64,000 bases of DNA. It comes from Dendrophyllia cribrosa. Taxonomy: Eukaryota > Cnidaria > Anthozoa > Scleractinia > Dendrophylliidae. Made by a program: the position numbers and the translations under genes. Below are positions 14,101-22,300 of this stretch, in pieces; position 1 is the stretch's first letter; every line of letters starts with the position of its first letter. The DNA lies in assembly GCA_024195265.1 (NCBI GenBank), contig JAJLRJ010000013.1:5754112-5818111 (forward strand), in the 5' to 3' direction. The notes beneath the pieces are model-generated. The model was not told where the DNA came from. It ran no database searches and was given only the letters and a program-made list of their open reading frames with translations.

Positions 14101-14613
14101 CATTCACCCGGCTGCGCCTCGTGATTGTATAGGCCGATACAAAACTCCCGCTCATGTAGTAAACATTACATAAACCAAAACACTCAAAATACAGCTTTTT
14201 CAACGCGTTTCGTTAATTTTTCTTTTAATTTTGTAGTCTTGAGGTTTGCATATGTAACTTCTACATATAGTAACCCCTGCCGAAAAACCGCACAACTTCA
14301 TGCCAAATTCATGGTATACCCATCTTTCATCCAGTCTTCCGGTATATAAAGAATTTAGACCTTCAAATCAGCTGTTACATACGGTGGACACCTCCATTAA
14401 GGAGACAGCTCCATTGAGAGGAAATTTCTCCTGCTGTGTCGTATGTTGCTCAACTCACGAAATCTTGTCTCCCTAGGTTCCAGTCCTTCCATTATGATAA
14501 CTCTGTTTCTGATGTGTGTTGCCTGTTTGGCGGGAACAGCGCTGATCGCCTTCAAGAAGTCACGTGACAAGCCTGATGGGTATACAGCGCTTGCTGCTGA
14601 CGAGCAAAAGTGA
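2064..14613 (+). CDS. Gene A: membrane-anchored ZP-domain protein (jelly-roll/Sushi/EGF/ZP/TM), nine exons
   Basis: Model: exons 2064-2139, 6287-6412, 6896-6980, 8267-8487, 10445-10624, 11850-11975, 12627-13212, 13441-13739 and 14477-14613. They sum to 1836 nt, 611 codons plus TGA, with every junction in phase. Order in the protein: signal peptide (about 1-25), a Trp-rich beta-sandwich region resembling concanavalin-type jelly rolls (26-169), a Sushi/CCP module (184-229), a Ca-binding EGF (230-271), a bipartite ZP domain (about 277-525), an RRRR furin-type site (528-531), a hydrophobic helix (572-592) and a 19-residue basic/polar tail. ZP proteins are cut at a consensus site and polymerise into extracellular filaments, so this is probably a matrix or surface filament protein, like other cnidarian EGF-ZP proteins. 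The module order and cleavage site are visible; function is inferred. The jelly-roll assignment and the exon 3/4 junction are the weakest points. Confidence 0.87.
2179..2414. mobile_element. small inverted-repeat element in gene A intron 1
   Basis: The left end (TTAACGCCC...GGACCAAACG then AGAACG...ACGAGAGT) is mirrored by the right end (ACTCTCGTTCTCGTTTGGCC...CGGCTTAA). The ends are imperfect. No coding content. Confidence 0.5.
2560..4640 (+). pseudogene. decayed L1/Tx1-like LINE (endonuclease and reverse transcriptase remnants)
   Basis: Pieces of one non-LTR polyprotein appear in order on the + strand. 2615-2760 reads as the endonuclease start ([11 protein letters not shown] then [16 protein letters not shown]). 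About 2830-3010 reads as the endonuclease-RT linker ([17 protein letters not shown]). 3425-3540 has [20 protein letters not shown]. 3865-4140 is the start of the RT ([42 protein letters not shown]). About 4250-4310 carries [12 protein letters not shown]. 4340-4530 carries [16 protein letters not shown] and [17 protein letters not shown]. About 4570-4620 carries FADDMN, the catalytic strand (normally FADD). Most of the endonuclease is deleted, and frameshifts and stops break the rest. It lies in intron 1 of gene A, same strand. Confidence 0.9.
3170..3306. mobile_element. small hairpin element inserted in the LINE
   Basis: Ends TAATATCAAACATTCGACACAG and the mirrored CTGTGTCTCGTGTTTGATATATTA bracket about 137 bp with a further internal fold around ACCTTGAAGTTGGTT / AACCAGCTTCGCGGT. 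It separates two LINE segments, so it inserted later than the LINE. Confidence 0.6.
4715..4792. repeat. 38-bp tandem duplication
   Basis: TAATTCGTAACTAAATTCG followed by AAGCGATAGAGGATTT occurs twice, at 4715 and 4753, without a difference other than T-run length. Confidence 0.9.
4800..6286. other. gene A intron 1, right part; no further gene
   Basis: AT-rich intronic sequence. About 6075-6120 (GGTGAAATATTTCTTGTTTT and onward) is shared with 54326-54372, so it is a dispersed repeat. No other feature recognised. Confidence 0.5.
6287..6412 (+). CDS. gene A exon 2: first part of the jelly-roll-like domain
   Basis: Acceptor TTTATCAG| and donor TATG|GTACGT flank 126 nt open in phase 1. It encodes a Trp/Gly/Ser-rich stretch containing LVGTWTDSG and [12 protein letters not shown]. 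It is too short to be seen as an isolated long reading frame. Confidence 0.75.
6896..6980 (+). CDS. gene A exon 3
   Basis: 85 nt between AAATTTAG| and CAA|GTAAGT, entering in phase 1 and leaving in phase 2. It encodes [20 protein letters not shown] and onward, a beta-strand-like stretch continuing exon 2. Confidence 0.68.
7714..7895. mobile_element. 182-bp MITE, copy 1 (TAGTATATACTGAAACAGTG ends)
   Basis: Perfect 20-bp terminal inverted repeats TAGTATATACTGAAACAGTG / CACTGTTTCAGTATATACTA. The copy at 20056-20237 has exactly the same length and near-identical interior. It lies in intron 3 of gene A and is preceded by the ACAACTATTCACC... segment that also precedes copy 2. Confidence 0.93.
8267..8487 (+). 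CDS. gene A exon 4: rest of the jelly-roll-like domain
   Basis: Acceptor ATAACAAG| at 8266 is the only in-frame AG after the upstream stop, and it matches the phase 2 exit of exon 3. The donor AAAG|GTAAGG leaves phase 1. It encodes a strand-rich segment with [12 protein letters not shown] and VGVWCHN, typical of jelly-roll sandwiches. The polypyrimidine tract is weak. Confidence 0.7.
8488..9696. other. gene A intron 4, left part; no gene recognised
   Basis: AT-rich intronic sequence with a CG-rich patch near 9190-9290. I see no transposon end pair or coding segment. Confidence 0.45.
9697..9917. repeat. long hairpin, ~105-bp inverted arms
   Basis: The left arm (about 9697-9798) and right arm (about 9807-9917) are near-perfect reverse complements around a 6-8 bp centre in GCCCTCCTCAGACTCGCCTGAGG. 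Arms include CGTCTTTTCCGTTCTGGTCT and its mirror. A short reading frame crosses the right arm but is a by-product of the palindrome. It is in gene A intron 4. Confidence 0.92.
10445..10624 (+). CDS. gene A exon 5: Sushi/CCP module
   Basis: Acceptor GTGCCCAG| and donor ATTG|GTGAGT, phase 1 in and out. The four Sushi cysteines and the typical [14 protein letters not shown] core, then a CRPRGQW segment, are visible. Confidence 0.85.
10930..11245 (+). mobile_element. GGCGGCCAT/TGACGTCA element, internal copy
   Basis: Shares with six other copies in this window the order GCATGAGGTCA..., TTTCCGCATT, AAAATCCAAGATTGCGGCC, ATTTTGGATGACGTCACGGA, ATAACCCATAATATT and GCAGGCTATCTA. Both outer ends are missing. 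It lies in gene A intron 5. Confidence 0.85.
11850..11975 (+). CDS. gene A exon 6: calcium-binding EGF module
   Basis: Acceptor GCTCCAG| and donor CATG|GTAAAT, a 126-nt phase 1-1 exon. It encodes [27 protein letters not shown] and a final Cys: six cysteines and the D-x-DE calcium-binding start of cbEGF domains. Confidence 0.93.
12403..12492. repeat. CTTC/TTCC and TA microsatellites
   Basis: Runs of CTTCCTTA and CTTC followed by (TA)n with interruptions, within gene A intron 6. The reading frame across it is low complexity and not a gene. Confidence 0.9.
12627..13212 (+). CDS. gene A exon 7: ZP-N and most of the ZP domain
   Basis: Acceptor TAATTAG| and donor AAGG|GTATGT. It opens with [17 protein letters not shown], the ZP-N signature (Cys, then the M-x-v-x-i/l strand), followed by CNTT and SCFYSKYG elements and [10 protein letters not shown] of the linker/ZP-C region. 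Confidence 0.92.
13441..13739 (+). CDS. gene A exon 8: ZP-C and tetrabasic cleavage site
   Basis: Acceptor TTCCTTAG|, entering in phase 2 and leaving in phase 1 at AATG|GTATGT. Conserved ZP-C features include [16 protein letters not shown] and [10 protein letters not shown] with downstream cysteines. These are followed by GGRRRREV, a furin-type consensus cleavage site as in other ZP proteins. Confidence 0.92.
13790..13885 (+). repeat. dispersed repeat shared with 34369-34455
   Basis: ACAATGGACCCTAGCCCT and the downstream AGAGGCTTCTTAGAGCTGC-type sequence recur, diverged, in gene B intron 3. Here it sits in intron 8 of gene A. Confidence 0.6.
13988..14165. repeat. two adjacent hairpins in gene A intron 8
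   Basis: CAGATACAACTCAC at 13988 pairs with GTGAGTTGTATCTG ending at 14041. GTTTACTACATTCGCG at about 14059 pairs with CGCTCATGTAGTAAAC ending about 14165. Probably remnants of small foldback elements. Confidence 0.6.
14477..14613 (+). CDS. gene A exon 9: transmembrane helix and cytoplasmic tail, stop
   Basis: Acceptor TCTCCCTAG|, phase 1. It encodes a 21-residue hydrophobic segment, then [19 protein letters not shown] and TGA. Hydrophobic helix followed by basic stop-transfer residues fits a single-pass type I membrane protein. Confidence 0.88.
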
Positions 14614-14718
14614 AAACAATTCACTTACAACAACTGAACTTGACAGATTTGATTCGATTTGATGGGGACTCGAGCTTGAGATACTTACGCTACTGGACTA
14701 ACATCATAATTTCTATAT

Positions 14719-15016
14719 TTTAAAAGGGGTTATGTCTTGGAGATTTTGATGTTCTTGAGTAGAAACTGCCCTATATTAACACTTAATACCTTTGCCAGAC
14801 ACGAAATGCTTTTAGAACACTAAAAGGAAGATTTCAAATAAATTTTCGAATAGATTATATCATAATCAGAGTTGAGTTTTCCAAGACACAAGATGCTAAA
14901 CTTGAAAAAATTAGGCTAATTTTTTCAAGTTGCAATCCATTCTACACTAGAAGAATAATTTAAAACAAAACTGGCTTTTTAAAGTAACACTAAAAATGGT
15001 GACATAGCCCCTTTAA
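14719..15016. mobile_element. ~300-bp MITE (TTAAAGGGGCTATGTC ends) downstream of gene A
   Basis: Left end TTAAAAGGGGTTATGTC and right end GACATAGCCCCTTTAA are inverted repeats. It contains the AATAAA at 14837 nearest to the gene A stop codon and a perfect internal palindrome near 14900-14932. A diverged relative occurs at 34500-34870 and one end at 39588. Confidence 0.75.
14837..14842 (+). promoter_or_regulatory. possible poly(A) signal AATAAA of gene A
   Basis: First AATAAA after the stop at 14613, 224 bp downstream. It lies inside the MITE at 14719-15016, so the 3' end may be transposon-derived. Confidence 0.4.
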
Positions 15017-16726
15017 GAACACCTGTTTATCTTTCTCGTAAGCGAGTTTAATGTTTCAGGGTGGAATTAACTGGTAATGGAACTATTTCATAGATGTTTT
15101 TGTTAAACACGAAGCTCCAGTATAAAAGGCTTTAAGCTCCTCCCCCATTTTACATCTTTTGGGCGTGAAATGCAAAGGCGTCTTTCAGTCACAAAACGTG
15201 GTTAACTTGCGTGTCCTTTAAATATGATTTGCTTCAAAAATCTAATTAAACCAAGATTTTAACTAAGCAAAAAAGGAAATAGAAGTTCATGAAGACTTCT
15301 GATATAACTTTCATAAAGCTTTTCCAAATTGTGTTAGCAATGGTCTTAGTAATGACGCATGTTTTTTGTCAGTTGTTAATGCTTCAGTGGTTGATTGACG
15401 ACTGGAGGTGAGAATGTCCAGGCCAGGCTCCTTTTATACCGGAACATCGTATTTTAGTAGAAATATATAAATTTTTGTACATGTTCTACCTAAAGTATAT
15501 TTTGGGGATAAAAGAATAAAATCTAGGGGAAAAGGTAGACTCATTTTGTTTAGTAACTCCTGTTTTCGATTTGTTCTCTTCTAGAAAACGTAGTTGTTAA
15601 TGGTTAATTTTTCAAACTTTCAACTTTATGCGAATATCTACATCTCGAATATACCCCAAATGTATTCTGACTGGTATCAAAAACTTCAGAAAGTGTTTTT
15701 AGAATGGTAATATAAACCATAGTACAAGTGGTGAGACTGGTTCGTTTAGTTCTTGAGCCTTTCAGAATGCTGTCATCATATTTAACCGGATTGTCGAAGA
15801 GATCTCGTCTAAATAAGGGTGCTCAGCTTTTCACGTTTTTTTTTTTTAACGGAAGAATACTTTAAAAGAGAAAGAACCAGCATGCCAATTGCAAAGTTAA
15901 GATATTTTTACAAATGGCAAAAGAAGTGAAAACAGTTAGCGAGGATGCAAAAGACAGATGACGTTTTATGTCTGTGAAATGTTTACACATATCATATCAG
16001 TGCTGTTTTCAGTATACCCTTTCCACTTTTCATGTTCACGGCTGATAAATTCAATCGATATTAGTGTTAATGGTTCAGTGTGGTGTTAGGAGCTTTTTGG
16101 TGCTGTTTATTATGAGATCAATAAAATGTACAATTGCATTTCATGCAACATATATGAGACTGTTTGGTCATGACGCGTGCGTGCTGTTTTTCTCAAAAAG
16201 AAACCCGCAATAGACCTCATGGAGGTGTGTATTACGACAATTACCACTGCCCCCATCCCCCCAACCCACCATTCCGCCGGTAAGCCCAACAATTTTTGCT
16301 TGCGCACTCTCCGCTGACCATCGTAGGCGTTCTACCTAAGTTAACAATTGCTGAAAAGTATGGATCAACAAGCATCTGTCTTGTGAAAAGAGTATTGTCT
16401 AGCAATCACATGCGTACGATCAATAGAACATAAGGAGGGAAGGAGGGAAAAACAAGGGAATATTTAAAGAAAAAAATACATAAGCCAGATTTTAGTTTAT
16501 TGCTTCGGTTTGTTTTTAATCATGCGAAGAGAATTTTGCTAGTTTAAATTTCGCACAAGAAAACTGCTCATTTTCCACCTAGCTCAGTTTTTTTTGTTCT
16601 TTTCAGGGGAATATATCACATAACCTCGTTCATTACAGTGTCTGAAAAGCTGGGTGCGGCTTTGATTGTATCAGGTGAGAGGCGGGGCTAAAACCAATAG
16701 CTGATAACAATAGCAAAACAAAGGAT
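15017..16726. other. intergenic, no gene recognised
   Basis: AT-rich sequence with scattered short open frames that have no domain signature and no splice context. Nothing else supported. Confidence 0.5.
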
Positions 16727-16852
16727 TATATATTCCCCTCGACATATTCCCCCCAACATATTCCCCCCAACATATTCCCCCCAACATATTCCCCCGGACA
16801 TATTTCCCTCGACATATTCCCCTCGACATATTTTCCTCGCCTTATTCCCCTC
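16727..16852. repeat. 14-bp minisatellite, about nine copies
   Basis: The unit RACATATTCCCCYC repeats with exact 14-bp register from 16741 to 16852, with a partial unit before it. Short - strand reading frames rich in GGNM/GGIC are translations of the repeat. The unit resembles TATATTCCCCTCG in the hairpin element at 17429-17551. Confidence 0.95.
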
Positions 16853-17428
16853 ATAATAGAATAACACAAACGGGAAGACAAAATGGGGCATAACAAGGAA
16901 AACACTCTAGCATCGGTCAATATTTTTTGTTTACATAAAAAGACAACTTTACCAATCTTATTCTACGTAATTAACTTGCCGGTCGCGACCAAAAAGCGAA
17001 ATGTACTTAATAACATTATTCGATGGTATCTTACCTCGATTCAGGTTTCGAGTCTTCAATAATGTATGACGCCTCGTTTTACGCTTGAACCTGAATATGT
17101 TTACGCCGGTTTCCCTTGGAAAACACACCGCAACCACTCCATTGATCTTCGAAAGATGAAGGCGGGCAGTTGGGCCATGGCGAGACCACGAGTACTGTTC
17201 ATACATTTTCTTCTCTCTCTCCCTCCTTCTACTCATAACGAAGCAACGTGCTCAATGCAAATTTGGCAAAAACAAAACATGTTTACCGTCTCGCTTCGTA
17301 ATGTGCCGTGATCCCAATGCGGCCTTGCGGAATCATGCTTTTTTGCATTTGAATTGAACGGAATGTTACTCTCCGAAAAATTGATAGTTTCTTTGTTTAG
17401 AAAACCTCACAAGGTGAAAAATAAGCAT
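16853..17428. other. no gene recognised
   Basis: Mixed-composition spacer between the minisatellite and the hairpin element. Short frames on both strands lack any recognisable domain. Confidence 0.4.
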
Positions 17429-17551
17429 GTTATTGACCTGTCCCTCGGGGATATATGATATATTCCCCTCGTGGCGTTCCCTCGGGCTACGCCCTCGGGT
17501 ACGCCACGAGGGTAATATATATCACATATCCCCTCGCTCCAGGTCAATAAC
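17429..17551. mobile_element. 123-bp hairpin element (GTTATTGACCTG ends)
   Basis: GTTATTGACCTG at 17429 mirrors CAGGTCAATAAC ending at 17551. The interior folds on itself (GGCGTTCCCTCGGG / CCCTCGGGTACGCC), with TATATTCCCCTCG-like motifs. It is a compact foldback element. Confidence 0.8.
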
Positions 17552-18539
17552 CCTTACAAATGACATTATTTTATTTTCTATCCAAGAAAACACGACAGTA
17601 AACAATAGCCATCTCTTTATTTTTTATTGAGATCAGCCCTTCCAAAAATGAGGCAGATCCCGAAAAACAGCCTTTTTTGTCATTGGGATAAGGTCTCATA
17701 TGACGTCTTCCAATCTTCTTGGCTATTTGAAGCAAATAATGGCGGCAATATAAAGGACGATAAATGAACACTTTAGGTTAGGTTTACGGTTGGATATTTA
17801 AAGAGACGGCGAGACCAGCGTTTGACTCTGCGGGCCCGAAACCGAGAGTCCAATTCGGCTTAGTGAAACTCCAAGACGTACAGAACCACTTCAAACAAGA
17901 CTGCGAAGACTGCGAAGTCCGTGAAGTTTAACTTAAGTTTTGCAAGACCCATAGGCTTCAGAAAGACGGCCATCTTGCAACCCCTAAATGGGGTACAATT
18001 TTCTGAGTTTTTGTGTGTTCTTTTATTCATACATTATGTCCACTTTCGCGGTAGCATATCCTGTAACACGTATCTCGACCACAACTTTATGGTCACTGGT
18101 TTTCAACTTGATCACTTCATTTTCCTTATTCTCGCACCTGACCCGATTCTTGCGGGACTGACGGATTTTGACGAGCGGACAATTGCCGCTAACATCCATG
18201 ATGTCAAAGCGGGCTGGAGACGGAATGGCTGTGTAACAAAAGCAAACATAATTTATATATTACCCTGGACAAAACAATTCAAGATTGGGTCAGATGATAA
18301 TAACTTTTAAATGCTTTACCAACATTCAATAAAACGGCGGTAAACCCGAAAAGACAGTTTCACACGAGTAAATATTTAAATATCGTTATGTTTACGCTAA
18401 GACCAAGAAAACGGTGGGAAAGTACAGAAGGTCGATAGGTTTTGGCGCCAAAAATTTGCCCTGTTTATGTCATGTTTATATTTTTTTAAATTGATTTATT
18501 TTACCGAGTGCACTCCCACATCCCACAGACAATTCCGAA
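17552..18539. other. downstream flank of gene C; no gene recognised
   Basis: Contains one 129-codon open stretch (17921-18310, +) without recognisable domain, signal peptide or splice support. I do not call it a gene. Confidence 0.4.
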
Positions 18540-18712
18540 GACATGTACTTGTACGTCGGTGGATGAAATCGTATGGTGGCCATTCAAATGAAACCTCTTT
18601 GGCAGTACTTTTGCACGGTACCATTTGTTTTACAATGATTTTACACAATGAAAATTGGGATTTTTGTTGAATTTTGATTTTTGGCACTCTTGGGAGTTAA
18701 AGGGTTACCGAC
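18540..18712 (+). repeat. dispersed repeat next to gene C 3' end
   Basis: GATGAAATCGTATGGTGGCC then ATTCAAATGAAACCTC and CAGTACTTTTGCACGGTACC recur inverted at 28742-28948. The ATTCAAATGAAA core relates it to the ~105-bp arrays at 1020 and 49480. Confidence 0.75.
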
Positions 18713-18724
18713 GATCTGTATTCA

Positions 18725-19389
18725 CTAACCGAGATTCCTCACTGCGAGTATCTCCTTAGCACTTAGTGCAACATTGTAAACCGCCATTTGAGTAATTGCT
18801 CCTTTAAAGAATCTCTCATCGCCATCCTTGACTCCCATTCTTACTGCTGGATCGTTTGTCGAGATTTGGATTCCTCCACCAATAAGCCGACCTCTTTTCA
18901 ATGTTCCGTCAACGAATATGCAATTCCATCCGGTGTTATCGTTGTACGTTGCCGCAACGTGAACCCACTTTCCGACTTCAAGCGGTTTATCTGTTGAAAC
19001 AGCTGCCAAGTGGTCATGATTGGGATACTTAGTAATTCGATGAAACAATCTGCCATTGACGATCCACATATGAACTCCGAATTGGCCTTCCTTATTGTAG
19101 TTAATCAATGGCCCGTCCTTGCCCTCAGGTCGAACCCAGCACATAAGGGTGATTGAACGCTGAACTGCCAGAAGTCCACCGCTATTCGGAAACTCGATGT
19201 AACTGTTGACTTTTCCAGAAAATTCATAGGCCCCTCCCGGTACATTGTTTGGACCACTTGTTAACTTAACATCGCTACCTGTTTTTCCCTTCATCTGCAG
19301 CCTTTCCTTTGCATCATTGGTTGTAAACTGTTTATTGAGAGGGTAGAATGCGATGGGCTCTGGTACACCCGCTATTTTCTTGTATACAG
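18725..19389 (-). CDS. gene C exon 5: LamG/jelly-roll lectin domain, stop
   Basis: Acceptor TTATATTAG| in phase 1; TAG at 18725. AFYPLN, GGAYEFSG, YIEFPN, LMCWVRPEG, WVHVAATY, RMGVKDGD and ITQMAVYNVALS mark a Laminin_G_3/pentraxin-type fold of the usual ~200 residues. Confidence 0.93.
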
Positions 19390-22300
19390 CTAATATAAGT
19401 GTGCAAACATATATAAAATGTTAAAGATGCAACTGGTATCAGCAAAATTTCGAAATTTCGCTTTATCAATTTCCTTGTTATATTGTTAAGTAATGATCCG
19501 CATAAGAAGGAAAGTACTGAACGGCAATGCACGATGGAATGTCAACTTTTTTCATTGTTACAACTAGTGATCTCATTGGTCAAGATTCAAAAACCGCTAA
19601 AAAGTTAAGTGCATTTTGTCTAATTTTTTTAAGGTTTTAAGTAATTTGAGACCAAATCGCACAACATGTAATTTTTACTAAGATATTGTATTTGGGGAAC
19701 TTCATCAAAGAAGCAAAATTATTAGCTATTGTCTTCTGCTATTATGATTGGTTAAGCACGAACATTTCCGAAAATTTATTTGACGCAAAATGGCTTTTCT
19801 TAATTTTTATACTGAATTAAAATTATGAACCATCATCCCCTCCTCTATTATTGAAATCAAAGATATTCTATGTGGGAAAGAGCCAATGCCGCAGAACAAT
19901 GAAGTTTACGGTAGTTCTTATGTGGAGCATTACTTCAATGCCACGAAATATACAGATACAATGGATTAAAATAATTAACAACTATTCACCGAAGTGGAGG
20001 TGGGTAGTGGTGGATATTTACCGAGTCGCGAAGCCGCGAAGCTGAATAGTTGTTTTAGTATATACTGAAACAGTGAGATAATATAACGAAAATGATGCTT
20101 TTTAACTCATTCATTCCTGTCAACGATTACAATTTTCGCGCCCAAATTGCTGGGAGGTGAATAGCACTTGCTATTCCGAGTTTCAGTAGCCAATCAGAGC
20201 GCGCCAACAATGCTATCCACCGTTTCAGTATATACTAATCTTCACTATTTAACAAGTGGTTTGAAAAAAAGTACAGGATTACAAGGATGCAAATCATCCA
20301 GGTCAGTGTATATGAAGCAAGCATTGCTCTCTATCGCGTCAGTTGTTACATTTTACAGTACAAGTTTAATACGCTGCTATCATGAATTTTTCAGTTGTTA
20401 CGATAATTGGTAGGTTCTGTTGTTGACTATAGAGCAGTTTTCAATTGACTGTCGAAAGTAATTACACAATTGCTTTGGTTTTGCATTGCTACGCTTTGTG
20501 ATTGGCTAAAAAATCTCGCGCCACTTTCTCGACCAATCAGAAGTAAAACCAAAACCAATCGTGACTTGCTCGCACGCGTTTTCCCGCGCTTGGCGCCCGC
20601 GACATGTAATTGCTTCGAGCTCTGATTGGTTCATTGGATTGTTTACGACTGCTGTGATTGGTCAGAGTAATTACTTTGGTTTTGGTTTTGCGACACTCGA
20701 TTGAAAACTGCTCTATTTATGTTATTCACTTACTTACAAATGAGTGTGTAAAAATATTTGTACAATTGGATGTCGAGTATACTTTTCTGCTCAAATTAGC
20801 AAATAGCGGAGCTTATTGTAACTAATAGTCCTTTTTACAGTTGTGTGCTTGGTGACCTTGCCTTTGAATGGAAGCGAGGCTGGAGGTGACCTTGCTTGAT
20901 ACAGACCTTGGAGCTTTTCAGATGTAAATTTAGCTAGTTAGCATGAGAAAAGCATTATTAACATATGAAAGACAGAAAGGTTTGTATCAAAGCAAGGTCA
21001 CCTCCAGCCTCGCTTCCACTCAAAGGCAAGGTCACCAAGCACACAACTGTAAAAAGGACTATTGTCAGAAGGTCAGATCACACTAAAAATATAATAAAAT
21101 ACCACTGTAATATTTCTCAAAATTGTGTCTCTTAATGCACTTAAGATTGCACCCAGCGTATATTCATCTCAAAAAAACTTCTCCCCAAGGGACAAATCCT
21201 AGATAGAACCCTGTTGGAAGTGGATTATATTAAAATTTGATTTCATGACAGGAGGACCAAATTTCGTAACTTTTCTTAAAATTTATCTTGAAACAATTCA
21301 GATAATAACGATGGAAATAGCTCGAAGCTTACCTGCTGGCCAGCTGGCCAAAATATCCGGCATATCTATAACGTATTCATTCGCGCCGCTGTTTTGTATT
21401 ACAGTAAATGGCCCTTCAGCTCCCATAACGACTGTATCGTGAAGTCTAGAATAAAGAACGTCTTGTGTTAGCACAAAGAGCGACGACACTTTTACTTCCG
21501 TCTCTTGGGAGGGGTAGTTCTTGATCACAAATGGCAATCTACTGTGCAAAGTAATCATATGTTTGTTTGGGTTTTCCGTTTGCTCCGAGATTTAGGTACC
21601 CAAAAACGTTACTTTGCTTTCGTGCCTTTATCTTGCCCAGCAAATCCCAGCAAACTATACATTTTCTAAAAGCTTAATATTCCAGAAGTATAACCTTTGC
21701 AAAATTGTGTTCCGTTATGGGCAGTTAAATGCAGCGGAATGGATGTCTTGAAAATTTAACTGCGTGTGGATATACCATGCGCGATTTAGGGGTAACACTT
21801 ATTCTTTTGTTAAAACAATAGAATATTATAGCACAAAAGAACGACAATACAATAGAATAGAATACAATATAATATATTAGAATACATAATTGTACCTAAT
21901 ACAATGGAGGTGTACAATGTACAATGGAGCTGACACGTCCCTAAATCGGGCATCATACGCGTGTAGAAAAAAATCCAGACAAGTTATCAAATTCCCCGAC
22001 ACCGTTTTTCAGACAACCGATGGTTTGTTTTTGTTTTCAAATGACGAGCTCGCTCGTGATTGGCTCTTTGCACGTGAGTTTCCCCGTCTCGCGCGTGTCG
22101 ACTGTTGACTCGGGGTTTCGAACTTCAAAGCATATAGCAGAATTTTGTGTATATGCGATTATTTTTTCAAGGACAGCTTTCCACAAGAGGTCGCAAATGT
22201 ATTAAATTTCTATGGCTCAGCTTTGGGAGAAATAGCTAACAAAGAAGAAGATATCGACAACCACTTGCATCCGTGAGAATTACAAAACAGCTACCATGCT

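Noticed and set aside
17921..18310. 129-codon frame as a gene
   Set aside because: No recognisable domain, signal peptide, repeat-free homology or splice context; chance open stretch is likely.
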